Positions 42,520 through 50,232 of a stretch of DNA of 64,000 nucleotides are shown piece after piece (positions within the stretch are counted from its first letter, which is position 1; each line of letters begins with the position of its first letter). This stretch comes from an uncultured Acetatifactor sp. (lineage in GTDB: Bacteria; Bacillota; Clostridia; Lachnospirales; Lachnospiraceae). A model generated the notes under the pieces. The model was not told the DNA's origin. It did not search any database and saw nothing but the letters and a program-made list of their open reading frames with translations. Location: positions 1 to 64,000 of the forward strand of contig CAJUQT010000011.1 in assembly GCA_910588225.1 (NCBI GenBank), read 5' to 3'. A program made the translations under genes and the position numbers.

Positions 42520-42792
42520 ATGAATTTAGTGGGTAAACAGATGGTGGACTTTAAGAATGATAAGGGTGAACAGATAAAAGGTATTAAGTTACATTTTATT
42601 TGTCCTGATGACCGTGTTTCCGGTCAGGCGGCAATGACTCAGTTTTTTAATGCCGGCCATGCGTTGTATGATTTAGCGGCCACGATGCCGTTAGGTGAGT
42701 TTGAGTTTGCTTATGGCCCCCGGGGCCGGGTAGTTGACATTAAGCTTGTGGAGGCTCCGGCGTCTGAGAAGTCCGGCACCAGTAAGCAGTAA
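42520..42792 (+). CDS. Probable ssDNA-binding protein (copy 1)
   Basis: A 90-residue protein with five likely beta strands (GKQMVDFKNDKGEQIKGIKL, GEFEFAYGPRGRVVDIKLVE), consistent with an OB fold. Inoviruses encode a small ssDNA-binding protein in this position, before the coat genes, to coat the new genomic strand. GAGAGGTAAAAGG precedes the ATG at 42520. The assignment rests on size, predicted fold and position, not on a recognised motif. Confidence 0.55.
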   Translation: MNLVGKQMVDFKNDKGEQIKGIKLHFICPDDRVSGQAAMTQFFNAGHALYDLAATMPLGEFEFAYGPRGRVVDIKLVEAPASEKSGTSKQ

Positions 42793-42816
42793 TTATTTTT
42801 AAGTGAGGTATCAGTC

Positions 42817-44106
42817 ATGATCAGAGAAATGAGAATGAAATTTTTTAAATCCCCTTTGAAACTTCTTTTTTCTTTGATTGTGGCTGTTTCTCTTTTTCTG
42901 GGTGATTTTGTGCAGCTTGAAAGTTATGCTGCTGAAGAGGATTTATATGTTTATTTTATTGAGACTGGGTTCACTTATTCGGATTATGCTTTTAAACATT
43001 TTAGTTCTGCGCCATCTTTTTCTTCAAAATATGGTGTTTATGATTTATATTCTGAAGATGGTGAGTATATAGGCCAGAAAGATATTTATGTATGGGTATC
43101 TAACATTAAGGATGAGACTGGGAATCCGTATCATTTTACAGATCGCCCTTTTGTTTTAACCAGTGATAATAAAGAGCCGTCTGCGGCTACTCGTCAGGCT
43201 TCTTTTTATAATATGAATTACTCTTTTTCTAAGGACCTGCAGAATGTGAATCCTTTTGAGTTTAATTTTTATCCAACTTCTACAGGTATGTCTTATTCTA
43301 CGCCTATTTCCTGGGATTATTCAAATATTACATTGACTGTTTCTTCTTCTGGTAGGGATATTTCTGATTCTCCTTTTGTTTATGTTGAATACAAATTATC
43401 TGCTGATAATTGGCCTATTATGGATCCAGGTTCTTATATGCTTTTCTTTTATAGCCAGCTTTATGATTCTATGAATATTCCTTCTGTTTTGTTGGATACA
43501 TTACATTCTGTTCCTATAAATATTGTTTCTTTTAATGCTTTGCAAAATTGTACTGCATTTTCTCGTTCTTCTCGTCCTGGAACATTTTATTATTATTTTG
43601 ATTATTTGGGTTGGTCTAATCCGGGTGATTTATCTTTTATGGTTGCTTATTATATTGATCAATCTATTCCAGCCTTTAATTTTGTTTCCACTGCAAATGA
43701 TTATTGTCGTTTGTTTCGGGCTGATTCTCTTACTGCAATTAGTGTTTTGAACAATACTTCTCAGGCTCAGATAAACGCCGGTAATAAAAATGCAGATGAT
43801 ATCATGCATTCCTATGATAACACTGCCGGTGATGCCGCGAATGGTGAGCTGTCTTCTATACTTTCCGGCATGGAAGACGCAGAGAATAAAACCTGGCTTG
43901 CGTCTCAGGAATCTATAGGTTCCTATGTGTTTACTGACATTCTTAATTTTTCCGCAGGTCTTATGTCCGGCCTCTCCCTGATTTTTTCATTTGCCAACAG
44001 CTTTTTCCTTGCCAGCGGAGATTTATCAGTCATTGTGTCAGTGCTTTACTGTATGGCGTTTCTTGCAATTATTTTAGGTTTATGGAGATTTTTCAGGGGG
44101 TCATAG
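42817..44106 (+). CDS. Adsorption/minor coat-type protein (copy 1)
   Basis: A 429-residue exported protein: signal peptide to about residue 38 (LLFSLIVAVSLFLGDFVQL, cleavage near SYAAEE), a Ser/Tyr/Phe-rich ectodomain of some 350 residues, and a C-terminal membrane anchor (VIVSVLYCMAFLAIILGLW). Long ectodomain plus C-terminal anchor is the layout of pIII-type inovirus receptor-binding proteins, and its place before small coat genes agrees. The sequence itself is not recognised. Very T-rich codon choice. Confidence 0.7.
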   Translation: MIREMRMKFFKSPLKLLFSLIVAVSLFLGDFVQLESYAAEEDLYVYFIETGFTYSDYAFKHFSSAPSFSSKYGVYDLYSEDGEYIGQKDIYVWVSNIKDETGNPYHFTDRPFVLTSDNKEPSAATRQASFYNMNYSFSKDLQNVNPFEFNFYPTSTGMSYSTPISWDYSNITLTVSSSGRDISDSPFVYVEYKLSADNWPIMDPGSYMLFFYSQLYDSMNIPSVLLDTLHSVPINIVSFNALQNCTAFSRSSRPGTFYYYFDYLGWSNPGDLSFMVAYYIDQSIPAFNFVSTANDYCRLFRADSLTAISVLNNTSQAQINAGNKNADDIMHSYDNTAGDAANGELSSILSGMEDAENKTWLASQESIGSYVFTDILNFSAGLMSGLSLIFSFANSFFLASGDLSVIVSVLYCMAFLAIILGLWRFFRGS

Positions 44107-44109
44107 CGT

Positions 44110-44328
44110 ATGTTTGAGTTTTTTGACAGTATCATCAACCTGATTCAGGTGATTGTAAAGTTTGTCGGGGCCTTCGTGGAAAAGTTTATTTACATGTTTA
44201 CGCTCATCGGCTCCGGCGCCGTTGCGGTGGTTCAGGTCTATGTTTTCCTGCCTGATATCGTAAAGGCTGTTGCCGCTGCTATTGTGGCCTATGCTGTTAT
44301 TGTTAATTTGCTGAATAGAGGAGGATAA
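44110..44328 (+). CDS. 72-residue two-helix membrane protein, candidate coat protein (copy 1)
   Basis: Two hydrophobic helices (IINLIQVIVKFVGAFVEKF and AVVQVYVFLPDIVKAVAAAI). No signal peptide. AGGGGGT upstream. Inovirus coat proteins are short hydrophobic helices inserted in the membrane before assembly; this is one of several candidates in the operon. Confidence 0.7.
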   Translation: MFEFFDSIINLIQVIVKFVGAFVEKFIYMFTLIGSGAVAVVQVYVFLPDIVKAVAAAIVAYAVIVNLLNRGG

Positions 44329-44330
44329 TC

Positions 44331-44486
44331 ATGCTTGCATTTTTTAATGAGATCCTTCAGTGTTACAAGCTTCTGGTTGATTTTCTGTTTGCTTACAAGT
44401 TAGCCGGGGTGCCTGTTGGTTATATCATAACAGCCTGCTTTATTTTCTGTATTGTAGTTCGGTATATTTTGGGAGGTATTAAGTGA
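44331..44486 (+). CDS. 51-residue membrane protein (copy 1)
   Basis: MLAFFNEILQCYKLLVDFLF and a second hydrophobic stretch GYIITACFIFCIVVRYIL. GAGGAGGATAATC precedes the ATG. Its stop overlaps the start of the next gene (TGATG), so it is translationally coupled. Likely a minor coat or assembly component. Confidence 0.65.
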   Translation: MLAFFNEILQCYKLLVDFLFAYKLAGVPVGYIITACFIFCIVVRYILGGIK

Positions 44487-45316
44487 TGGATGAATCTATG
44501 GAAATGGTTCCCAGCGAAAATATTCCTGCTGAAGAATCTGAAAGTGAGGTTTCTGGAAATGAATTATTACAGCCGGAGGCAGAACCGCCGCAGGAAACAC
44601 ATTATCCTGTTTTTTCCCTTTCGCCTGACGGTGAGATTATTTCGGATACTCCGGAAACTGCTGAGGATGAGTCTTCGGCTCCCGGCGCGGATGAGCTGCC
44701 GTCTGCTATACAGCCGACACCTTCCCCTTATGCTGTACAGGTTAATGAGGGTGATTATCTCGTGATACCCGGCAGTAATGGGAATCCTACTGTCATTATG
44801 CAGCAGCCGCAACAGGAGCCGGAAGAGGATCCGCTGGATGCTTACGCTGAACAGATTGATTCCATACAGTCTGACATTGCCTATCTTGCATCTGTCCAGG
44901 CATCCAACTATGGATACCTGGGTTCGCAGGCTCTGGATACTTTTGACAGGGTTGTCCAGCAGAACTCCTACCGTTATTATTGTGCTTTCCGGGATGGTTC
45001 TGACACTTATAATGGTGTGCTTTATTTATCTGACCACATTTCCCGGTCCGGCAGTACCGTAACCATGGAAGATGCGCTGCAGGTGAGAGTTTACCGTACA
45101 TACAGCGGAAATACCTACTATTACTACTACTCTTCTGCCGGTGCCGGTGATGTGGCTGTGAATTTATCCGGAAATCTGATGTACTATACCAATACTGCAG
45201 ATAATTACCCGACTCTGGGCGGTATCTCTGTACCTTACCGCTATCCCTCCTGGGTGATGCTGGTATTGTTTGTGGGCCTTCTGGCCGCATTTTTCGCATG
45301 GAGGAAACGATCATGA
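44486..45316 (+). CDS. 276-residue acidic protein with C-terminal membrane anchor (copy 1)
   Basis: The first 110 residues are Glu/Pro/Ser-rich and low in complexity; the rest has a Tyr-rich beta region (QVRVYRTYSGNTYYYYYSS) and a C-terminal helix (VMLVLFVGLLAAFFAW) with a basic tail. No N-terminal signal is visible. Probably a minor virion or assembly protein. The ATG at 44486 follows GGGAGG; a GTG one codon earlier is possible. Confidence 0.68.
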   Translation: MDESMEMVPSENIPAEESESEVSGNELLQPEAEPPQETHYPVFSLSPDGEIISDTPETAEDESSAPGADELPSAIQPTPSPYAVQVNEGDYLVIPGSNGNPTVIMQQPQQEPEEDPLDAYAEQIDSIQSDIAYLASVQASNYGYLGSQALDTFDRVVQQNSYRYYCAFRDGSDTYNGVLYLSDHISRSGSTVTMEDALQVRVYRTYSGNTYYYYYSSAGAGDVAVNLSGNLMYYTNTADNYPTLGGISVPYRYPSWVMLVLFVGLLAAFFAWRKRS

Positions 45317-45471
45317 TACAGACATTAAGCGATTTAATCGGCCTTGACCTTTCGGCCTGTAATCAGGATTTAGTATTAATTATAGCGGCCATGTTTTTGT
45401 TGCTGGTGATTTCTTTTCTGTATGATATCGGTATCATGCTTTTCGGATACATAGGAGGAAAACGCCGATGA
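45313..45471 (+). CDS. 52-residue membrane protein (copy 1)
   Basis: One long hydrophobic helix (LVLIIAAMFLLLVISFLYDI) and a GGKRR tail. Start overlaps the previous stop (ATGA) and its stop overlaps the next start, so three genes are coupled. Coat-like size. Confidence 0.68.
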   Translation: MIQTLSDLIGLDLSACNQDLVLIIAAMFLLLVISFLYDIGIMLFGYIGGKRR

Positions 45472-45623
45472 TTGAGGTGATGCAGACTTTAATCTCCTGG
45501 CTGACTATGTTGTTAAATATGTTTTTGGCGGATGGTGGATATATTGGCCTGGCTGTTGTTTGCTTCCCCATACTTGCTCTGCTGGTAAAGGCGGTCCGCT
45601 CTCTGGCATCGAAAAAGAACTGA
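45468..45623 (+). CDS. 51-residue membrane protein (copy 1)
   Basis: Two short hydrophobic stretches (LISWLTMLLNMFLA, YIGLAVVCFPILALLVKAV) and a basic C-terminus (SLASKKN), resembling inovirus coat-type peptides with a basic DNA-facing tail. ATGA overlap with the previous gene; AGGAGGAAAA upstream. Confidence 0.68.
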   Translation: MIEVMQTLISWLTMLLNMFLADGGYIGLAVVCFPILALLVKAVRSLASKKN

Positions 45624-45678
45624 CTGGTATGCCTTAAGGCTTATCATACAATTATTTTAAAGAAGGAGGTAACTTTTT

Positions 45679-45927
45679 ATGCTGTTTATGAATGTTGCTG
45701 CAAAGTATTATCCGTATGTTATCGCTTCCGGCGGTAGCACCTCTGGAAATACTTCCATGAGTAATGTGCTTTCCATGGCCTCTGAGCTCATGTCATGGGT
45801 TATTACTCAAATGGCTGCGATTCTCACTTTTATTACCGGCAATACGCTGATTCTCGTATTTTTTATTATGACCATCTGCGGTTTTGCTGTGGGATTTCTT
45901 ATGAGAATCTGGCGTTCTGTGGGATAA
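45679..45927 (+). CDS. 82-residue protein, candidate major coat protein (copy 1)
   Basis: Two membrane helices (ELMSWVITQMAAILTFITG, TLILVFFIMTICGFAVGFLM) and a basic end (RIWRSVG). It has the strongest ribosome site in the operon (AAGGAGG, nine bases before the ATG), its own 55-bp spacer upstream, and is followed at once by a strong hairpin. High, separately tuned expression is what a major coat protein needs. The choice among the small membrane proteins is inference. Confidence 0.65.
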   Translation: MLFMNVAAKYYPYVIASGGSTSGNTSMSNVLSMASELMSWVITQMAAILTFITGNTLILVFFIMTICGFAVGFLMRIWRSVG

Positions 45928-45934
45928 GACCCAA

Positions 45935-45969
45935 AAGCCCTGCGGAAAGCGCAGGCTTCCGCAGGGCTT
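45935..45969 (+). other. Strong hairpin after the candidate major coat gene (copy 1)
   Basis: AAGCCCTGCGGAA (45935-45947) pairs perfectly with TTCCGCAGGGCTT (45957-45969) across a nine-base loop, eight bases after the stop. No T-run follows. It could be an attenuator or RNA-stabilising structure that sets coat protein excess over downstream genes, or a virion-strand signal. Confidence 0.7.
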
Positions 45970-45988
45970 ACATGGAGGATACACTGGC

Positions 45989-46144
45989 ATGAATTTATAT
46001 GATTTCACTGTGAAATTACTCAGTTTGTTTTTGATTCCCTTTCAGGCTGCATTTATGGAATCTGTTTTCGGTTCTGTATTTTTATTTTTGATTGTTGCTT
46101 CTCCAGTGCTTCTTTTTCTTAAGCTCTGGCGTTATTTAAGATAA
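45989..46144 (+). CDS. 51-residue membrane protein (copy 1)
   Basis: MNLYDFTVKLLSLFLIPFQA and SVFLFLIVASPVLLFLKLW form two hydrophobic stretches, with a WRYLR end. ATGGAGGATAC upstream. It lies directly before the Zot gene, a position that in other inoviruses can hold a tip protein. Confidence 0.65.
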   Translation: MNLYDFTVKLLSLFLIPFQAAFMESVFGSVFLFLIVASPVLLFLKLWRYLR

Positions 46145-46159
46145 TTTTGGAGGTTACAT

Positions 46160-46954
46160 ATGTATGTACTGCTCTTCGCTTTCTGGTTTTTGATGATATT
46201 TTGTATGTACTTCAGCTTTAAGTACCGCAATCCTTATAGATTAATTATGGTGTTCGGAAAAAAGGGTTCCGGTAAGACCACATTTCTGACGAAGACCGCA
46301 GTAAATGCCATGCGTAAAGGTAAGGCTGTCTACTCCACTGTGGAAGTACCCGGCGCGGTTCTGTTTGATGTTCAGAACATAGGTCTGTACACGTTTCCTC
46401 CTGAATCGGTGGTTTTGATAGATGAGGTTGGAATGATCTGGGATAACCGCAACTATAAGAATTTCAGGACTGATGTCCGTGATTATTTCAAGCTCCAGCG
46501 CCAGTACCGCAACACGGTTTATCTTTTCAGTCAGACTTTTGATGTTGATGTGAAGCTTCGGAATCTTACCGATGCCATGTACCTGTGCAAGTGCCATATG
46601 GGATTTTTGAGCATTGCTCGGAAAATTAAAAGGGACATTGTAATTGTCAGCCCTCAGGGTGACAGTGAGGCCCGGATTGCTGATAACCTTGAATTCGAAC
46701 CTTTTATTTTTGCCCTCTTTGGTGCAAAGTCTGTGATTTTTACTTTCATTCCTAACTGGGCTAAATATTTTAAAAGCTTTAATCCAAAACCACTGCCGCT
46801 TATGGAAGGCTCCCTTTGTCCGTCGCTTTTGAAATCTGAGCGTTCCCGGAAATGGTTTTCCTGGCGGATGCCGTTCTTTATGTTTTTACAGGACCTTTTT
46901 GATTTTGATAACATAGATCCGCTGCTGTGGTGGTATCTTTCATCTATAAATTAG
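46160..46954 (+). CDS. Zot-family phage assembly ATPase (copy 1)
   Basis: A 264-residue pI/Zot-type ATPase that drives extrusion of filamentous phage through the membrane. Residues 2-20 form a membrane helix. Walker A is FGKKGSGKTTF (33-42) and Walker B VVLIDEVGMIWDNR (84-97), followed by the LFSQTFDVDVKLRNLTD region. The membrane segment is at the N-terminus rather than the middle, unlike Ff pI. This gene is the main marker identifying the element as inovirus-like. Confidence 0.9.
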   Translation: MYVLLFAFWFLMIFCMYFSFKYRNPYRLIMVFGKKGSGKTTFLTKTAVNAMRKGKAVYSTVEVPGAVLFDVQNIGLYTFPPESVVLIDEVGMIWDNRNYKNFRTDVRDYFKLQRQYRNTVYLFSQTFDVDVKLRNLTDAMYLCKCHMGFLSIARKIKRDIVIVSPQGDSEARIADNLEFEPFIFALFGAKSVIFTFIPNWAKYFKSFNPKPLPLMEGSLCPSLLKSERSRKWFSWRMPFFMFLQDLFDFDNIDPLLWWYLSSIN

Positions 46955-46972
46955 CTTTCAGGGGGTGTTTTT

Positions 46973-48037
46973 ATGGCTTCTCGTGATAAATCCGGCCGCT
47001 CTTACGGTACCGGCCGTACCCGTAACTATGCAACTGTTGTTTACCAGGAATCCGCACCTGCCGACTGGCAGGCTGTTCTTGAAGAATGTTTCATTTCTGC
47101 TTTTATATCTCCCTATCATGACAAGGATAAGAATCCGGATGGAGAAGACAAAAAGCCTCATTGGCATGTGATGATCATGTTTGATACGGTCAAAACCAAA
47201 GAGCAGGCGAAAGAAATCTTTGATAAAATCGGTGGAGTTGGTTGTGAAGTCGTTAACTCTATGCGTGGTTATGCCCGGTATTTGTGTCATCTGGATAATC
47301 CTGATAAGTATCAGTATGACAGGAAGGATGTTATCTGTCTTTCTGGTTCTGATTATGAAAATGTAATTGGTCTTCCATCTGATAAATATACTGCTCTTGC
47401 TGATATGGTGGATTTTATTGTTGACGGTAATATTTATAGTTATGCTGTTTTTTTGTTTTGGTGTCGTCTAAATCGTCCTGACTGGTTTAAGGTGCTTTGT
47501 GATAGTAGCTCTGCTTTTATAGAGCGTTTTATACGGAGTAGGTATTATGACCGTAAAGAGTCTATATCCGGTGCTATTGGTTTAATGCAGGAGGATAATT
47601 TTGTTAATTATGCTCCTCTCTTCCGCCTTCTTGGCGAGCGTAAATTAAAGAGATCTGATTTGCTTGATGTTATATCTCGTAAAACATTTAATAAATTGAC
47701 TAAAGGTTATCCCGTTGACCTCAAGACCATTAATAAAATATGTGATTTTTTACAGTGTCAGCCTGGTGATGTGATGGAGTTTGATAAAAAGATGGAGTCA
47801 GCTCCGGAGGAACCAGCAGATCCGGTCGGGCATTCGGTGGATGATTCTGTAGAACCTGCAGGTACAACGTTAATGGAAGGCGATGTTGAAGCCGAAGCTG
47901 TATTTGTGGAGCCGCCTGTTCTTCCAAAGGCAGAACGTCAGGTTCCGGCCGTAAAAGGCAACCGGTATTCCCGCCGGTATTATAAAAAGGTAAAAGGTCT
48001 CGGCGGTGGTGGCAGTGTGCAGCTTTCCCCTCCCTGA
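46973..48037 (+). CDS. HUH rolling-circle Rep fused to an XRE helix-turn-helix (copy 1)
   Basis: A 354-residue replication initiator. Residues 20-125 match the pMV158 RepB-type (Rep_2) domain: VVYQESAPADW, FISPYHDKDKN, the HUH motif KPHWHVMI (H63, H65) and MRGYARYLCHLDNPDK, in which Y103 is the likely nucleophile. Residues about 208-272 look like a YozG-type XRE helix-turn-helix (LFRLLGERKLKRSDLLDVIS, LKTINKICDFLQCQPGDVME). The C-terminus is acidic and Pro/Val-rich with a basic end (RYSRRYYKKVKG). The predicted nick hairpin is at 40887-40918. Confidence 0.88.
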   Translation: MASRDKSGRSYGTGRTRNYATVVYQESAPADWQAVLEECFISAFISPYHDKDKNPDGEDKKPHWHVMIMFDTVKTKEQAKEIFDKIGGVGCEVVNSMRGYARYLCHLDNPDKYQYDRKDVICLSGSDYENVIGLPSDKYTALADMVDFIVDGNIYSYAVFLFWCRLNRPDWFKVLCDSSSAFIERFIRSRYYDRKESISGAIGLMQEDNFVNYAPLFRLLGERKLKRSDLLDVISRKTFNKLTKGYPVDLKTINKICDFLQCQPGDVMEFDKKMESAPEEPADPVGHSVDDSVEPAGTTLMEGDVEAEAVFVEPPVLPKAERQVPAVKGNRYSRRYYKKVKGLGGGGSVQLSPP

Positions 48038-48105
48038 TTTTCTTTACGTGAGCCCTTTTCTCTTGACTTAAACTAATCCGTCGATATCCGTCATTTGGGT
48101 AACGA

Positions 48106-48133
48106 GCCCATGTTGGCGCCCACAGCGCCGGGC
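48106..48133 (+). other. GC-rich hairpin downstream of rep (copy 1)
   Basis: GCCC, then GGCGC, loop CCACA, GCGCC and GGGC form a nested stem in the 170-bp gap between rep and the last gene. It has no T-run. It may be a second origin or packaging structure. Confidence 0.4.
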
Positions 48134-48208
48134 GAGTTCTTCAAATTTGACTGGCACCGACCCTATTCAAGCGCTTTTGTCCTTTGTATGTAAAGATTGG
48201 AGGTTTTT

Positions 48209-48415
48209 ATGCCTAATACAGTAGCTTTTGCCATGCGGAACATGATTTCTCTGTCTTATGATTTTATTTGTTTGCGCTGTTGTTATGAGGATGGTATTTT
48301 TGCTGTTATGCACAATCCCAGTTATTCAGATGCAATGTCCGCTTATGGGGACTATCCACTTGTACGCTCTTTTATTTCTTATAAGGTGCTTTATATTGAT
48401 GTGTTTCCTATTTAA
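48209..48415 (+). CDS. 68-residue protein at the right end of the unit (copy 1)
   Basis: A small protein of unknown family (MPNTVAFAMRNMISLSYDFI ... PLVRSFISYKVLYIDVF), with a CLRCCY cysteine cluster. TGGAGG eight bases before the ATG gives good support. It is the last gene before the attachment region; separate from the main operon by 170 bp of noncoding DNA. Confidence 0.68.
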   Translation: MPNTVAFAMRNMISLSYDFICLRCCYEDGIFAVMHNPSYSDAMSAYGDYPLVRSFISYKVLYIDVFPI

Positions 48416-48420
48416 AATAA

Positions 48421-48564
48421 AACTATTCGTTAAACTGATTGTTTCACAAATAGTTTCTATGCGGGCGGACTCCAGACAGCGGTAAATAATGTCGTCCGCC
48501 CAGAAACTACCGCTCCTGCTCCTCTCACGCTTTCGTGAAACATGACAAGTTTAACGAATAGTTT
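48421..48564 (+). other. Forked attP hairpin at the unit junction
   Basis: A 17-base arm AAACTATTCGTTAAACT (48421-48437) is the exact reverse complement of 48548-48564. Inside, GTTTCAC (48442-48448) pairs with GTGAAAC (48535-48541), leaving 4- and 6-base unpaired segments, and a second branch pairs GTTTCT/AGAAAC and GGGCGGAC/GTCCGCCC (48454-48507). On the virion strand this folds into a forked hairpin whose outer stem contains the core. The layout resembles CTXphi attP, where a folded ssDNA recreates a Xer site. Confidence 0.7.
48544..48563 (+). repeat. Internal attachment core between the two units
   Basis: Third exact occurrence of the 20-bp core, at the junction of copy 1 and copy 2, 8,127 bp from each outer core. 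It is the attP of the circular element. Confidence 0.9.
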
Positions 48565-48609
48565 ATAAGTGATTTTAGAATATCCACTATTAATTCTTTT
48601 GCAGGTATC

Positions 48610-48638
48610 TTGCAATCAAAATTTGCATATGCTATAAT
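48610..48638 (+). promoter_or_regulatory. Antitoxin RNA promoter (copy 2)
   Basis: Same TTGCAA, 17 bp, TATAAT as at 40483-40511. Confidence 0.8.
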
Positions 48639-48644
48639 GCCTGT

Positions 48645-48735
48645 AGGCACAAAATGATGATAGTATCCATGGGATACACAACAGAACGAACCCCTGAAAG
48701 TACTCGCAATACTTTCAGGGGTTCTTCTTCTTTTT
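48645..48735 (+). ncRNA. Candidate type I antitoxin RNA (copy 2)
   Basis: Exact duplicate of 40518-40608, including the segment complementary to the toxin start region. Confidence 0.65.
48688..48724. terminator. Shared terminator of the toxin-antitoxin module (copy 2)
   Basis: Same 15-bp perfect stem as 40561-40597. Confidence 0.85.
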
Positions 48736-48768
48736 CGGAGAAGTCAACCGTTCGGGCCCGGTCACCGC

Positions 48769-48855
48769 TTACTCATCTCCATCGAGCCACTTGCACAGGT
48801 AGTAGGCTGCTACACTGGCCAATAAGGAAATGATGAATGATGATAGTATTTCCAT
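48769..48855 (-). CDS. Fst/Ldr-like small membrane toxin (copy 2)
   Basis: Duplicate of the 28-residue gene at 40642-40728, with the same ribosome site and minus-strand promoter (48904-48933). Confidence 0.65.
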   Translation of the reverse strand: MEILSSFIISLLASVAAYYLCKWLDGDE

Positions 48856-48903
48856 GGTATACACCCCCTTCCTGTCACCAGTATTAGGGGCGGTAACAGA
48901 AAG

Positions 48904-48933
48904 ATTATATCATATCTGCTCTAATTGGAGCAA
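48904..48933 (-). promoter_or_regulatory. Toxin promoter (copy 2)
   Basis: Same TTGCTC, 18 bp, TATAAT as at 40777-40806. Confidence 0.6.
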
Positions 48934-49013
48934 TATATTCTTATTTTTGCTGTTTTTCGATGGATTTTGCGGAGCTGCTCTCTGCCCGGCCTGTGGTAAA
49001 GCTGGTGTTTTGG

Positions 49014-49045
49014 CACAGGGGGTCACTACGACTATACCCCCTGTG
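49014..49045 (+). other. Predicted double-strand origin hairpin (copy 2)
   Basis: Duplicate of 40887-40918. Because nick sites occur once per unit, replication started in copy 1 and ended in copy 2 would release exactly one 8,127-base circle. Confidence 0.75.
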
Positions 49046-49127
49046 TTCAGCGTTCAGGTTACCCTCACAAACTTTGCCCTTTGCCCTTTGTCCTTTTTAC
49101 TATGGCTTTCTGTAATCCCGGGGAACA

Positions 49128-49217
49128 GGATTTCTTGGGTTTCGAAGTCGGCCCTTTGAAAACAGGCCCCCGGTTCGCCGGGCCTGTTTTCTCGACGCGC
49201 GAAACCCTTAGAAATCC
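49128..49217 (+). other. Large tetraloop hairpin (copy 2)
   Basis: Duplicate of the structure at 41001-41090. Confidence 0.55.
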
Positions 49218-49256
49218 ATTTTTCGCTTCAAATAAAAGATTTCATTTGTCCTTAAG

Positions 49257-49408
49257 CCTTTATTTATGCGGCCTTGTGGAATAATTTTCCCTGGGAAAGA
49301 TAATGAGATGCCTGAAAAGCCTTTATTTATGCGGCTTTGCGGTGGGCCCCAGGAACAATTTTCCCTGGTAGAAATATAAGGTGTCTGCAATCCCTTTATT
49401 TATGCGGC
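49257..49408 (+). repeat. Three iteron-like direct repeats (copy 2)
   Basis: Duplicate of 41130-41281: CCTTTATTTATGCGGC at 49257, 49320 and 49393. Confidence 0.65.
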
Positions 49409-49442
49409 TTTCCGGATTCTTCCAGGAAAAGTATATAAAATA

Positions 49443-49471
49443 AAACCGCCCCGGTGGCTCTGGTGCGGTTT
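49443..49471 (-). terminator. Terminator of the repressor block (copy 2)
   Basis: Duplicate of 41316-41344. Confidence 0.7.
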
Positions 49472-49503
49472 ATAATTTTATATTTTTAATTTACATTCGA
49501 ATT

Positions 49504-49737
49504 TTAGTTTTTGATACATTGGTCGTTCTTAGTTTCATATCTTGAATTTATAAAACTTTTTATAAATGCTCGATTTCTTTGGTTACTTAAAGTATATACT
49601 AATCTGATTTCATTTTCGTTTATCCATTTTTCTAATTCATCATATTCTATGAAATCATTTTCTTCACATATATCTACTATTCTAGCAAGTGCTTCACATC
49701 TTTTAAGTTCTTCATATCTTTTATTTTTAGTTTTCAT
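49504..49737 (-). CDS. 77-residue charged protein after the repressor (copy 2)
   Basis: Same protein as 41377-41610; overlaps the repressor gene end by 11 bases. Confidence 0.7.
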   Translation of the reverse strand: MKTKNKRYEELKRCEALARIVDICEENDFIEYDELEKWINENEIRLVYTLSNQRNRAFIKSFINSRYETKNDQCIKN

Positions 49738-49954
49738 GTTTTGTATTTACTCCGGTTCCTAGTATCCAATCTGCACTTACTTCGTAAAAGTCTATTAAAG
49801 TGCATAAGTTTTCTATACTTGGTTCTCTGTCTCCTCTTTCTATTCTTGATAGTATTGGTTGGGTTATGCCTGTTAAATCTTCTACTTGTTTTTGAGTATA
49901 ACCGGCTCTTTCTCTTGCTTTTTTAAGTTTTTTTGAATAATAATCTTTATACAT
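49727..49954 (-). CDS. Cro/CI-type repressor (copy 2)
   Basis: Same 75-residue XRE protein as 41600-41827. Two identical repressor genes would double the repressor dose acting on both copies' operators. Confidence 0.88.
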   Translation of the reverse strand: MYKDYYSKKLKKARERAGYTQKQVEDLTGITQPILSRIERGDREPSIENLCTLIDFYEVSADWILGTGVNTKHEN

Positions 49955-49995
49955 ACTGACTCCTTTTTTTAATTGTATATTTTTATCAATTTCAT

Positions 49996-50049
49996 ATATG
50001 TCATATTGACATATTTTTGTTGTTTTTGCCATATGTCAAAATGGCATAT
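49996..50049. promoter_or_regulatory. Paired operators (copy 2)
   Basis: Duplicate of 41869-41922: two ATATGTCA half-site palindromes 35 bp apart overlapping the structural operon promoter. Confidence 0.75.
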
Positions 50050-50141
50050 TTTGTGCTAAAATATCCTTATAGGGGTTCCTATATCACGAGGCGTCCCGGG
50101 AGCGCCATGGTGCATAAAAAGCTCTTCCTGGATTTTGGGCG

Positions 50142-50198
50142 GAGTATCACACATGCTTTCTTTAGTATACGAAGAGAGGTTGCTCATGTGTGCTACTC
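50142..50198 (+). other. Structured leader of the structural operon (copy 2)
   Basis: Duplicate of 42015-42071. Confidence 0.5.
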
Positions 50199-50232
50199 TC
50201 CCACCCCCAGTAAAAAGTATAGGAGGCAATAC

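Larger units (their letters stand above)
40417..48543 (+). mobile_element. Inovirus-like unit, copy 1
   Basis: First 8,127-bp unit, from the attL core to the base before the internal core. Contents in order: antitoxin RNA and toxin, replication-origin structures, repressor block (minus), structural and assembly operon (plus), Rep, a 68-residue gene and the left part of the forked attP. Confidence 0.9.

Noticed and set aside
48106..48133. tRNA-like structure in the gap after rep
   Set aside because: Only a short nested stem is present, with no cloverleaf, T-arm consensus or CCA end.
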